A DNA stretch of 64,000 nt from Prochloron sp965198675. GTDB taxonomy: Bacteria > Cyanobacteriota > Cyanobacteriia > Cyanobacteriales > Prochloraceae. Position 1 is the first letter of the stretch. Each line of letters begins with the position of its first letter. Position numbers and translations under genes: made by a program. The stretch lies in contig OZ240666.1 of the NCBI GenBank assembly GCA_965198675.1, positions 3,286,001 to 3,350,000 on the forward strand, written 5' to 3'. Positions 25,018-33,480 of this stretch are shown here, one piece after another. Below the pieces are notes generated by a model that searched no databases, had not been told where the DNA came from, and saw only the letters and a program-made list of their open reading frames with translations.

Positions 25018-26236
25018 GATGTCCGTTGCTATAATTTTCTGGGGTGTCTTTGCCCTTGGACCCTTCCCCTGAGGAGGAACTGCTATTATGACCGTTATGA
25101 CTATCGGTGGGTTCTGGTGTAGACTTGAGTAAAGACATGGGTGTGGGAAGGGGGGTTCTTGCTGGTTGCAGTTTTTGCAAGACTTCCGACAGATGCAAAT
25201 CCAAAGATTTAGACTCCCGCAACTTGTGCCACACGGAACGAGTCATCAAGAGGGTGTGTTCTATTCTTTCCCCTCCCAACTTTTCTAAATAAGCTTCTCT
25301 TTCTGGCTGATAGTCAGCAGAAGCTACTGTTAAAGACTGGGGAGGTAAATCTTGCAACACTAGAGCCATGCGAGCGAATAATTTTGGGTATAACCAAGTG
25401 TAAGCGGGATGAACTGTAATTTCTGCTTCATGGGGACGAGAACCAATTTGGTCTATTTCTAGCTTAAAATAGCCAATGGCTGCTTTCCTTTGGGGTTCAA
25501 AAACGTAACCGCTAACTATCTTTACTCCCCCTAACCATTGCCTCAATTGAGCGACGATCGCCCCCAAGAGACCTGTTTTGAAGTCTTGGATATGGCGGTC
25601 AAAAACTTGACGCAATAGGGGGGGCATGGATACAGTATCTAACTGATAGAGTAGTTGAGCATCCCTATTGTTAACAGGGAGAAGGTTCGGTAAATCCCTA
25701 TCTTCTGCGGCTAAAAGAGGAAGCACTTCCGGGGGTATCCTCCAGTAGGTAATTTGGGCTAAAGGCTGAAAACCGTTTTCGCGATAAAGGGAGAGAGTTT
25801 TTTTCTCGTTCACGTTAACTTCCAGCAACCAAGTCCGCGCTTCCCAAATGCTTTCAAAGCAGTAACGCAAAAGCTGGGAACCAATTCCTTTTCTTCCCAG
25901 TACTAATTCTGGTTGTGTTGCATTCATATTTACCAGCACTCGATTTATTTGCCAAGTGCTGCGGGTACTATTAAAAGGGGAAACTTGAATCCCACCCAAA
26001 ATCTCCTGCCCCCATTGAGCGACATAAACCCGAAAATCATCCTGACAGGGATTGGGAAACAGACTCAATAACTTGATCAGTCCGTACCATTGGCGAACGT
26101 GTTCTAATTTTTTACCCCATAAGGTGCTACTCTCGGTTTGGCATGATGCAGCAGCAATGCTTTCCATTGCCTCTAAGTCGCGATATTGAACCGGGCGGAT
26201 GACAATTTGCCTATTTTCTGGGGTTCGTGAAGTCAT
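25010..26236 (-). CDS. GNAT family N-acetyltransferase, two-part cyanobacterial protein
   Basis: A 408-residue protein. The N-terminal half (about 10-150) is a GNAT domain: IVIRPVQYRDLEAMESIAA, INRVLVNMNATQPELVLGRK with the acetyl-CoA loop GRKGIGSQLLRYCFE, and VNVNEKKTLSLYRENGFQPL. The second half (about 165-350) has another GNAT-like layout but no obvious pyrophosphate loop. The tail is Ser/Gly/Asn-rich and disordered. It is probably in an operon with ruvX (eight-base overlap). The substrate is not evident. Confidence 0.8.
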   Translation of the reverse strand: MTSRTPENRQIVIRPVQYRDLEAMESIAAASCQTESSTLWGKKLEHVRQWYGLIKLLSLFPNPCQDDFRVYVAQWGQEILGGIQVSPFNSTRSTWQINRVLVNMNATQPELVLGRKGIGSQLLRYCFESIWEARTWLLEVNVNEKKTLSLYRENGFQPLAQITYWRIPPEVLPLLAAEDRDLPNLLPVNNRDAQLLYQLDTVSMPPLLRQVFDRHIQDFKTGLLGAIVAQLRQWLGGVKIVSGYVFEPQRKAAIGYFKLEIDQIGSRPHEAEITVHPAYTWLYPKLFARMALVLQDLPPQSLTVASADYQPEREAYLEKLGGERIEHTLLMTRSVWHKLRESKSLDLHLSEVLQKLQPARTPLPTPMSLLKSTPEPTDSHNGHNSSSSSGEGSKGKDTPENYSNGHHG

Positions 26237-26422
26237 TTTCCATGTTCTTTGAGTAAAGGTTTGTTCTAAGAAGTTTGTAAATACTTGAGGATCCCACTGC
26301 TATAATTCAGGCTGACAGGAGATTGGTTTTATGATACCTATTATTGGTGGTGGGTGGTGTATTGCCTTTCGGAGGCACAGCCCCTACTTTGGGCAACTTT
26401 TACCATTTGGATAGCATTAACT

Positions 26423-27145
26423 GTGAAAATATTTGTTTATCACACTCCGGAACTTACACCAACAGATAGTTTACCCCATTGTGCCGTAGTTATTGATGTT
26501 TTGCGAGCTACCACTACTATAGCAACTGCTTTGCATGGTGGGGCTGAAGCGGTGCAAGCTTTCAGTAACATGGACTTACTCAGGTCAGAGAGCGAAAAAT
26601 GGCCGAAGAATAAGCGTCTGCGGGCGGGAGAACGAGGAGGGAAGCAATTAGAGGGTTGCGATTTAGGCAATTCTCCCCTAGACTGTACCCCTCCCTTAGT
26701 GAAAGGGAAAAGATTGTTCCTCACTACTACTAATGGAACCCGCGCTCTAGAACGGGTGCAAAGTGCTCCTTTGGTTTTAACTGCTGCCCAAATCAATCGT
26801 CGAGCAGTAGTGGACTATTTGCGACGGGAACAACCAGAGGTAGTTTGGTTGGTGGGATCTGGTTGGGAAGGAGGCTATTCCCTGGAAGATACTGCTTGTG
26901 CTGGGGCGATCGCTGGGGCACTGTCCGATATAAGGTCGGTGGGCAATGATGAAGTTATTGCTGCCATCGCCCTTTATTCCCAGTGGCAAGATCGGCTTTT
27001 GGATATGTTCCGCCAGTCTACCCATGGACAGCGTTTGTTACGGTTAAATTGTGAGGCAGATTTGCGATTTTGCGCCGAAACTGATATTATGAAGGTGGTT
27101 CCTATGCAAAAGGAACCGGGAGTATTGGTTGATTTCTATGTATAA
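26423..27145 (+). CDS. comB: 2-phosphosulfolactate phosphatase family protein (ComB)
   Basis: About 240 residues starting at a GTG (KIFVYHTPELTPTD). Family sequence includes CAVVIDVLRATTTIATALHG with the metal and catalytic residues, RGGKQLEGCDLGNSPLD, TTTNGTRALE and EDTACAGAIAGAL. ComB hydrolyses 2-phosphosulfolactate in archaeal coenzyme M synthesis; cyanobacteria have homologues although they lack coenzyme M, so the role here is uncertain. The frame is open 23 codons further upstream to 26354, but that part (MVYCLSEAQPLL) has no family similarity. No strong ribosome site is visible. Confidence 0.88.
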   Translation: MKIFVYHTPELTPTDSLPHCAVVIDVLRATTTIATALHGGAEAVQAFSNMDLLRSESEKWPKNKRLRAGERGGKQLEGCDLGNSPLDCTPPLVKGKRLFLTTTNGTRALERVQSAPLVLTAAQINRRAVVDYLRREQPEVVWLVGSGWEGGYSLEDTACAGAIAGALSDIRSVGNDEVIAAIALYSQWQDRLLDMFRQSTHGQRLLRLNCEADLRFCAETDIMKVVPMQKEPGVLVDFYV

Positions 27146-27599
27146 GCAAATAAACTGGAAGCTAATAAGAGGAACTGCTACTAACGTTGGATTGCCGACG
27201 GTAGTTATGGGAAGTATACCAAGTCAGCATAGAGCAATATTGGAGATAAATGGAACGCCTGTGGAAATTAATGTATTTGGCACTATCGTGATTAATAATG
27301 GTGACGATATTGCGGTTGTTGGAACATTCCATCAAGGGCGTTTAAAGGCTATCGCATACAAGAATATAACCAAAGGTGTTCATGTTGGCTCCGGTACTGT
27401 GATACATTATGTATTTGTATGATTAGGGTGTTTGTTAATATTTCTTGGCATTGTTTGGATTATTAATGACGTAACTTTTTCTTTAATGACCGTGTTAGGT
27501 TTGATTACTATAGCCTATGCAATTTGGTTTATTTATTGTGTTATTAATCATAGTAGACAACTGTCTAAAGCATATGACATGGTGAAAAAATGCTCCTAA
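27138..27599 (+). pseudogene. Small membrane protein gene split by an in-frame TGA
   Basis: The ATG at 27138 overlaps the end of comB. The first 94 codons (MYKQINWKLIRGTATNVGLP to GSGTVIHYVFV) look like a beta-rich, OB-like domain. The stop TGA at 27420-27422 is followed in the same frame by 58 more codons, including FLGIVWIIN and VLGLITIAYAIWFIYC, two transmembrane helices, ending at 27599. The composition argues that these are two parts of one protein, an OB-like soluble domain with a membrane anchor, cut by one nonsense mutation. The soluble part could still be made. Function unknown. Confidence 0.5.
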
Positions 27600-27742
27600 T
27601 AATCACATCTAGTGGACAGAAAAAAGCGCCGCTCATCGTTGCCGATCGAACATGAGTCTCCTTTGGTGTTGGGTGGGTGTTGGGTTTCGTTCCTCAACCC
27701 AACCTACAATGTAATCAACTGAGTTAATATTTACAGAAGCGC

Positions 27743-27932
27743 ATGAAATTTAATGTTACCATGGATCGTGACGAAGATGGAGTTTGGATTGTAGAATGTC
27801 CTAGTATTCCTGGTTGTGTTAGTCAAGGATATACTTTCATAGGAGGCTCTGGAAAACATTAAAGATGCAATTGCTGCCTGTCTTCAAGTTCGAGCAGAGC
27901 GGGGTTTACCACTCAACAGGAGCGATTGTTAA
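27743..27932 (+). pseudogene. Frameshifted hicB-like antitoxin gene
   Basis: Starts MKFNVTMDRDEDGVWIVECP and SIPGCVSQGYT, a standard HicB N-terminus. A one-base shift near 27836 then leads to a stop, whereas the next frame gives EALENIKDAIAACLQVRAER, the rest of the HicB fold. No hicA toxin gene adjoins. Confidence 0.7.
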
Positions 27933-28126
27933 TGGAAAAAGACAGTGACGGGTATTTCGCCTATTGTCCAGCTTTCCAGGGATGTTATACTCAGGGAGAT
28001 TCCTATGAGGAAACAAGAGTCAATATTAAAGATGCCATTCGGTTACATATTGAAGACTATTTAGCCAATGATGAACCCATTAGAACCACAGGGCTGATTA
28101 TAGAGGAATTTATCCAATTACTTTAA
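27932..28126 (+). CDS. Partial HicB-like antitoxin
   Basis: A 64-residue frame, MEKDSDGYFAYCPAFQGCYT followed by QGDSYEETRVNIKDAIRLHI, the HicB partial RNase-H-like fold. Its usual first seven or so residues are missing because the start lies inside the end of the previous hicB remnant (overlapping TAATG). It may still fold. No hicA partner is present, so it is probably an orphan. Confidence 0.6.
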   Translation: MEKDSDGYFAYCPAFQGCYTQGDSYEETRVNIKDAIRLHIEDYLANDEPIRTTGLIIEEFIQLL

Positions 28127-28306
28127 TTGTTTGCTGGCAGATTGCTCGTCAGAGTGGGAGCCAAGGTTAAAAACGATAAGAAACAGCCCGACTTTGGGAA
28201 AAATATGAACCACAAAGAGCTATAATCAGAGTATAACAATCCTATCGGATTCGTAAACGGCGTGCTGCACTACCAACGTTCGGTTCTGGAGAAAAAAAGA
28301 TAGGTT

Positions 28307-29236
28307 ATGAACGTACAACTAAATTTATTTGATACGCCAAGGCAAAATAAAATAAGCAAGGCTAACAAACAAGATCCGTTTAGTCTAATTTACGAGCAGA
28401 AGAACGGAAGTCTTTATCAAGGTGATAGTATTAAATGGCTACAGTCACTGGAAACAGAAAGCGCAAATCTCATATTTGTCGATCCTCCTTATAATATAAA
28501 TAAGGCTGATTGGGATAAATTTGATAGTCAAGAAAGATATATTGAATGGTCTATACAATGGCTCAAAGAAGCCTCAAGAGTTTTAAAGAAAACGGGAACA
28601 TTATATGTTTGTGGATTCTCGGAAATTCTAGCTGATCTAAAGCATCCTTCAATGAAATACTTTAAATCATGCAGGTGGATTGTTTGGTATTACAAAAATC
28701 AAGCAAATTTGGGTAATGATTGGGGAAGATCTCATGAAAGTTTATTGCATTTCCGAAAAAGCAAAAAACAAACATTTAATATTGATGATGTTCGTATACC
28801 CTATGGAAGACATACCTTGAAATATCCATCGCACCCACAAGCTGAATCTAGCCAATATGGAAACAACGGCAAGCGAAAAGACGTATGGGTTCCTCATCCA
28901 AAGGGTGCGAAACCAAAAGATGTTATAGAAGTTCCAACTACATGTAATGGAATGGGTGAAACAACACCACACCCAACACAGAAACCCGAAGAACTGGTGA
29001 GAAAGTTTGTACTAGCTTCCTCAAATGAAGGAGATATTATCATTGATCCATTTTCTGGCTCTGGAACTACATTAGTTGTTGCGGAACAGTTGGGTCGAAA
29101 ATGGCTTGGTTGTGAAATAGAGTCAAAATATAATGACTGGGCAATTAAACGGCTTGAGAATGTTCAAAAAAAAACAAAAGATGATTGGATCGAGTTTGAT
29201 AAAGCCAACGAAAAAAGAAGGAACTCTATTAGATGA
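28307..29236 (+). CDS. DNA methyltransferase (N6-adenine or N4-cytosine, beta class)
   Basis: A 309-residue restriction-modification methyltransferase. The catalytic motif IV LIFVDPPYNI (about residues 55-64) comes before the AdoMet motif I IIDPFSGSGTTLVVAEQLG (about 247-265), and PHPTQKPEELV is motif X. That order is the beta group. DPPY favours N6-adenine modification. It overlaps the next gene by four bases, and that gene is a broken nuclease, so this enzyme is an intact survivor of a type II system. Codon use is more A+T-rich than the neighbours, which suggests acquisition by transfer. Confidence 0.92.
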   Translation: MNVQLNLFDTPRQNKISKANKQDPFSLIYEQKNGSLYQGDSIKWLQSLETESANLIFVDPPYNINKADWDKFDSQERYIEWSIQWLKEASRVLKKTGTLYVCGFSEILADLKHPSMKYFKSCRWIVWYYKNQANLGNDWGRSHESLLHFRKSKKQTFNIDDVRIPYGRHTLKYPSHPQAESSQYGNNGKRKDVWVPHPKGAKPKDVIEVPTTCNGMGETTPHPTQKPEELVRKFVLASSNEGDIIIDPFSGSGTTLVVAEQLGRKWLGCEIESKYNDWAIKRLENVQKKTKDDWIEFDKANEKRRNSIR

Positions 29237-30044
29237 ATCTCAAACAATTGGTTACTGATGCCTGCAATAAAGAACTTTTTATTAAACCAAGTGACTATAT
29301 TCGCTTTGCACTTAATTACCTGGAATTTATCAAAACAAACTTGCAAGCAGTGATTGTTTCAAGAAATGAAAATCACTATCAGTTTTTTCAATACAAACAA
29401 GAGGGAACCTACAATGTCACCAGACCAATAAACTCAAACCTCATGTATAGTTTTGAGGAATTTGAAAGAGAAAGCAAGGATTTCTTAACAATACTTAGTG
29501 ACATCAGAGGTAGTGATAGCAAAGCAAATAGAGAGATAGTAAATAGAACTATTTACACCGCCTTTTTGAAAGATTTATAAGGCTGATAGTCTCGGAAATT
29601 GGAGTTAGTGTTACAGAAGGAACCATATCAGTACCTGTTAAACTGGATGGAGAAATGGCATTTAAAATGAACTATCAACACGATATGATAGTTCAAGTAG
29701 ATTCAGAAACAAAAGCAATTGGTTCCGTGAAAACATCAAGCAAAGATAGAATAGACAAGATATTCATCGACAAATTTTTATATAACAAACTCACTGATAC
29801 AGATATCCCTCACTTTGCTATTTTTTAAAATGACGTACAAAGAAAAGGAAAAAAAGGAAAATATGGCATTAATAGCACTTTTCTGACTGGCCACTTCAAA
29901 GGGTACACAGTCAAACTAAATCCACTTGATGGTGTTTATTATTGTGATATTCGTCCAAACATGATTACGGAACAAATATTGAAAGATCATATCAAGACGT
30001 TTGATAATTTTGTTTTTACAGACGTTTGGGAGTTTTTGAAATAA
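29233..30044 (+). pseudogene. Type II restriction endonuclease gene, inactivated
   Basis: The first 115 codons (MNLKQLVTDACNKELFIKPS ...) end at a stop at 29580. A frameshift there restores a long continuation: VSVTEGTISVPVKLDGEMAF, then NYQHDMIVQVDSETKAIGSV with KTSSKDRIDKIF, then an in-frame TAA at about 29826, then KGYTVKLNPLDGVYYCDIRP and a natural end at 30044. The segment with DMIVQVDSETKAIGSVK resembles a PD-(D/E)XK core (D...xVK), with Ser where an acidic residue is usual. Coupling to the methyltransferase identifies it as the cognate nuclease. Two lesions make it inactive. Confidence 0.75.
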
Positions 30045-30238
30045 AATTGCCCAACAAAATTTTCTTCCGGTACAGGTAGACTATCTTCTTCCAAGACAGA
30101 AATATATAAATTAATCGTTTCTTTGATATTGGCGATGGTCTCTTCTTTGGTTTCACCCTGACTAATGCAACCAAGTAAGCTAGGGCATTCTCCTACCCAT
30201 TTATTCTCTTCATCTCGATAAATAAGTACTTGGCGCAT
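29987..30238 (-). CDS. HicB-like antitoxin with replaced C-terminus
   Basis: An 83-residue frame. MRQVLIYRDEENKWVGECPS, LLGCISQGETKEETIANIKE and SLPVPEE are typical HicB. From about residue 62 on (FVGQFYFKNSQTSVKT) the sequence is the reverse strand of the dead nuclease gene, so the natural end was lost at a junction near 30050. The core may still fold. There is no hicA gene beside it. Confidence 0.65.
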   Translation of the reverse strand: MRQVLIYRDEENKWVGECPSLLGCISQGETKEETIANIKETINLYISVLEEDSLPVPEENFVGQFYFKNSQTSVKTKLSNVLI

Positions 30239-30352
30239 AATTTTACCTTGAGATACATTTCTTATTTTAACCTGTTTCCATCATATCAAAAGGGGGAAGC
30301 AGTTGTCAAGTATAAATTATTAGTAAAACATTTGTGGTGGACAATGCCCACC

Positions 30353-31525
30353 CTACAGGGGGAGTTCAATTTGAGCCTTGCTGAAGGGTAAATCATTATT
30401 GATAGCGTCAATTTCTTCTTGTTCTGCTTCATTAATACGACCTATATAGGTATGCAGTATCTGACTCATCTGTGAGTCATAAAAGCGGTGTAGACTGTAG
30501 TTACCAGTGGCGGGAAAACCCCTCCTCCGCTTATGACTTCCCCCTGCACCAGGGTCAAATATTTGGATATTTTCTTTGATACTAAATTCAATGGGCTTGT
30601 AGTAACAAGCTTCAAAATGGAGGCAGTTATATTCTTCCAAACTACCCCAATAACGACCATAGAGGCGATCGCCTTTTCTCAACAAGAAAGACATTCCCAC
30701 AGGAGACTTGATATCCCCCCCTTCTTCATATGCTACCACCAGTATAACTCGCTGCTGATAATTGGGATAAAGTTGGGTAAAAAATTGGCGATTTAGATAC
30801 TTGCTCCCTCCCCAAAACTTATCACAAGTGTTACTATAGAAGCGATAAATGAAAGGAAACAAGTCTTGGGGAATGTCATTCCCAGTCAAAACTGTCAATT
30901 CTAGCCCTGATTTCACTACCGCTTTCCGTTCCCGTTTAATATTGCGTCTTTGGTTGGTCTTGAATATCTTTAAATAATCGTCAAAAGTACCAAAGTTTTT
31001 GTTGCTCCAAATATAACTGTGATGTAACCAAGGATTATAACCCCAGTCTAACATGATTTCTTTCCAGTCTGGATCCACAAAGAGGAAATTACAACTGGAA
31101 ATTTGGTTCCCCTCGCAGAAATTGTCTATCTCCTTCACCATGATTTTGGTGATTTCTCTTTCATTTTCCTCAGGAGAGATTAAAAAGCGATACCCTTCTG
31201 CGGGGGTAAAAGGAGTCATTCCCAGCATTTTGGGATAATATTCTCGCCCTAAGCGATAGGATAAATCAGCCCACTGGTGATCGAAGACAAATTCACCGTA
31301 ACTATGTCCTTTTAGATAAAGGGGTGCCGCTGCAATTAATTCTTTGTTTCGTTGTATAATGAGGTGACAGGGTTGCCAACCATTACGAGGTTTAACACTC
31401 CCAGAAGTCTCCATATTATTCAACCATTCCCACTCCAGAAAAGGGGTTTTTAAGGGCTGGGCGAGAGTATCCCATTCTGCTTTGGGTATTTGAGCTATTT
31501 TGTCACACCAAGAAATTTGGATCAT
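30353..31525 (-). CDS. GNAT-like protein of the DUF482 / peptidoglycan-biosynthesis recognition family
   Basis: A 390-residue protein of a widespread family with a duplicated GNAT fold similar to FemX-like aminoacyl transferases. Visible family features are WDTLAQPLKTPFLEWEWL near the N-terminus, FVFDHQWADLSYRLGREYYP, NQRRNIKRERKAVVKSGLEL in the middle, and YKPIEFSIKENIQIFDPGAG followed by GSHKRRRGF near the end. It is complete, with a start at 31525. Its biochemical role is not established. Confidence 0.85.
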   Translation of the reverse strand: MIQISWCDKIAQIPKAEWDTLAQPLKTPFLEWEWLNNMETSGSVKPRNGWQPCHLIIQRNKELIAAAPLYLKGHSYGEFVFDHQWADLSYRLGREYYPKMLGMTPFTPAEGYRFLISPEENEREITKIMVKEIDNFCEGNQISSCNFLFVDPDWKEIMLDWGYNPWLHHSYIWSNKNFGTFDDYLKIFKTNQRRNIKRERKAVVKSGLELTVLTGNDIPQDLFPFIYRFYSNTCDKFWGGSKYLNRQFFTQLYPNYQQRVILVVAYEEGGDIKSPVGMSFLLRKGDRLYGRYWGSLEEYNCLHFEACYYKPIEFSIKENIQIFDPGAGGSHKRRRGFPATGNYSLHRFYDSQMSQILHTYIGRINEAEQEEIDAINNDLPFSKAQIELPL

Positions 31526-31675
31526 GTTGCTGGGGGAGGGTATAGGGTGTAGAGTTATAGGAGTTGTTCATTATAGCAAGCGCCAGGGCGATTGATACAC
31601 CTTTCGTGAGTTGGTTTCGTTTAGGCGAGAAATGTTAGAATCCTCTTTATGACTGCAATTCATTTGCATGTTACC

Positions 31676-32052
31676 TGTGAAAGTCATAACTGCTATTGCG
31701 AAGCAACCGCCCTTGGCGTCCTGCTAACTGCTATTGCGAAGCAACCGCCCTTGGCGTCCTGCTAACTGGTCACTGGTCACTGGTCACTGGTCACTGGTCA
31801 CTGGTAACTGCTAACTGCTATTGCGAAGCAACCGCTCTTGGCGTCCTGCTAACTGCTAACTGGTAACTGGTCACTGCTAACTGGTAACTGGTAACTGGTA
31901 ACTGGTAACTGGTAACTGGTCACTGGTCACTGGTAACTGGTAACTGGTAACTGGTAACTGCTAACTGGTAACTGGTCACTGGTAACTGCTAACTGCTAAC
32001 TGCTAACTGGTCACTGGTCACTGGTCACTGGTCACTGGTCACTGGTCACTGC
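31676..32052. repeat. Long heptamer STRR array with interspersed 30-bp units
   Basis: About 375 bases made almost only of seven-base units CTGGTAA, CTGGTCA and CTGCTAA. Near 31690-31860 they are interrupted by three copies of a unit beginning ATTGCGAAGCAACCGC and ending CTTGGCGTCCTGCT. There is no gene. This is the longest of the short tandemly repeated repetitive (STRR) arrays here; shorter ones lie at about 5468, 21911, 22420, 51843, 54188, 56635 and 56825. Confidence 0.9.
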
Positions 32053-32060
32053 TATATATC

Positions 32061-33299
32061 CTACCTCATTGCTTCCTCCTTTAACCATTGGATATGTTTG
32101 GGTAATAAGTCTGCTAAAGCATATTTTTTCTCAATTGTTTTTCTGGCTTGAGCACGAATTTCAGTCATAGCTTCTGGTTTATCCAATGTTTCATTAACGC
32201 GAGCGGCAATTTCTTCTGGAGAAAAGAAGTCTACCAACAAACCGTTAAAACCGTCTTTAATAAATTCTAGTACTGGTGGGGTATTGGAAGCTACCATCAA
32301 GCATCCTGTTGCCATAGCTTCTAACATTGACCAAGATAAAACAAAGGGGCGGGTGAGATAAACGTGGACAAAAGAAGCTTGTAACACTTGCAAGTATTGA
32401 TTATAAGGCAATAAGCCTGTAAAATGTAAGCGAGATAAATCTAAGGGCAATTTGGCTAACATTAACTGCTTATAAGTCTGTCCTTCCGGTAGCTGCTTAC
32501 CGTAGGCTACTCTATCTTCTCCTACCACTATGATATGACAATTTGGTCCCACTATGATATGACAATTTGGTCGCTGCTGTTGAATTAATGCGGCTGCTTT
32601 CATAAACTGGGGGAAACCACGATAGGGTTCCATTCCCCTTGCTACATAGGTGACAATTTCTTGGACATGGGATAAATCTAAATTAATTTTTGGCAACACT
32701 AATTTTGCGCCGGATTTTGGTTTAAAGTAGTCTGTGTCCACACCGTCGTGACGAACGATAATTTTGCGCCGAAATTCAACGGGAAATTGCTGTTGTTGCC
32801 AAGAGGTGGGAGCAAGTCCTCCATCGCAGCTATACAAATCAATTAAAATTGGGGCATTTTTAATCCTAATTCTGGCTTCTGCGTCTTCATCAATGGGATC
32901 CCTGGGGTCAAAATCCGCATCACTTCCGTGAGCACGGTAAAACCATTCATAGTAACACAATAGTTTAGCTTTGGGAAAAATATCTTTCATAAATAAGGTG
33001 GGACCCCAACCAGAATGACCGTAGACTAAATCGGGCACAAAACCCTGCTCTTTTAATTTTAGGGCTAGGCGATAAACTGCTTGTCCTTGAAGCACGGCAT
33101 TTTCTAAATTGCGAACGTAGTGATGGGTCTCCCGGTGAGCGGTTCTGGAAGGAGTATAGATAACTTTGGCAACACCTGAAATGCTGCCTTCTTTCCTCGT
33201 GGTACCGAAGACAACTTGATTTTCTTTCTCTTTGGCTAAAGCAGCGGCGAGGTGACGAAATTGAGCGGGAAAGTTGGAATGTAAGAACAGAATGCGCAT
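32061..33299 (-). CDS. Glycosyltransferase family 4 protein
   Basis: A 412-residue GT-B fold glycosyltransferase. The N-terminal domain begins MRILFLHSNFPAQFRHLAAA and has the acceptor-side GHSGWGPTLFMKDIFPKAKL. The C-terminal nucleotide-sugar domain has VARGMEPYRGFPQFMKAAAL, LPYNQYLQVLQASFVHVYLT and the E-x7-E type LEAMATGCLMVASNTPPVLE. It probably adds a sugar to a cell-envelope or exopolysaccharide acceptor. An exact 24-base tandem duplication (32525-32572) doubles eight residues (CHIIVGPN, then CHIIVVGE) beside a beta strand of the nucleotide domain. It may disturb folding, although the frame is kept. Confidence 0.88.
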   Translation of the reverse strand: MRILFLHSNFPAQFRHLAAALAKEKENQVVFGTTRKEGSISGVAKVIYTPSRTAHRETHHYVRNLENAVLQGQAVYRLALKLKEQGFVPDLVYGHSGWGPTLFMKDIFPKAKLLCYYEWFYRAHGSDADFDPRDPIDEDAEARIRIKNAPILIDLYSCDGGLAPTSWQQQQFPVEFRRKIIVRHDGVDTDYFKPKSGAKLVLPKINLDLSHVQEIVTYVARGMEPYRGFPQFMKAAALIQQQRPNCHIIVGPNCHIIVVGEDRVAYGKQLPEGQTYKQLMLAKLPLDLSRLHFTGLLPYNQYLQVLQASFVHVYLTRPFVLSWSMLEAMATGCLMVASNTPPVLEFIKDGFNGLLVDFFSPEEIAARVNETLDKPEAMTEIRAQARKTIEKKYALADLLPKHIQWLKEEAMR

Positions 33300-33337
33300 A
33301 TAATTGGGTGGTTGTGGTTTATAGATAATTGATAATT

Positions 33338-33448
33338 AGAGTATCGCGCAAAGGCGCAAAGACGCAAAGGGGGGAAGGAGCATTATTATATTATACCTCT
33401 CCCTCTTCCTCTGCGCCCTCTGCGTCTCTGCGGTTTATTTTATTATAC
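33338..33448. repeat. MITE-like repeat, copy 1 (downstream flank of the symporter operon)
   Basis: The left arm ATCGCGCAAAGGCGCAAAGA and the right arm CTCTGCGTCTCTGCGGTTTA enclose about 30 purine/AT-rich bases with no gene. It is nearly identical, in the same orientation, to the copy at 35391-35500. Confidence 0.75.
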
Positions 33449-33480
33449 TATACATGACGGAGGCTTTTAACAAAAAAGAA

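Noticed and set aside
31740..32052. CRISPR-like regular repeats
   Set aside because: Units are contiguous heptamers without spacers, and no cas gene is present.
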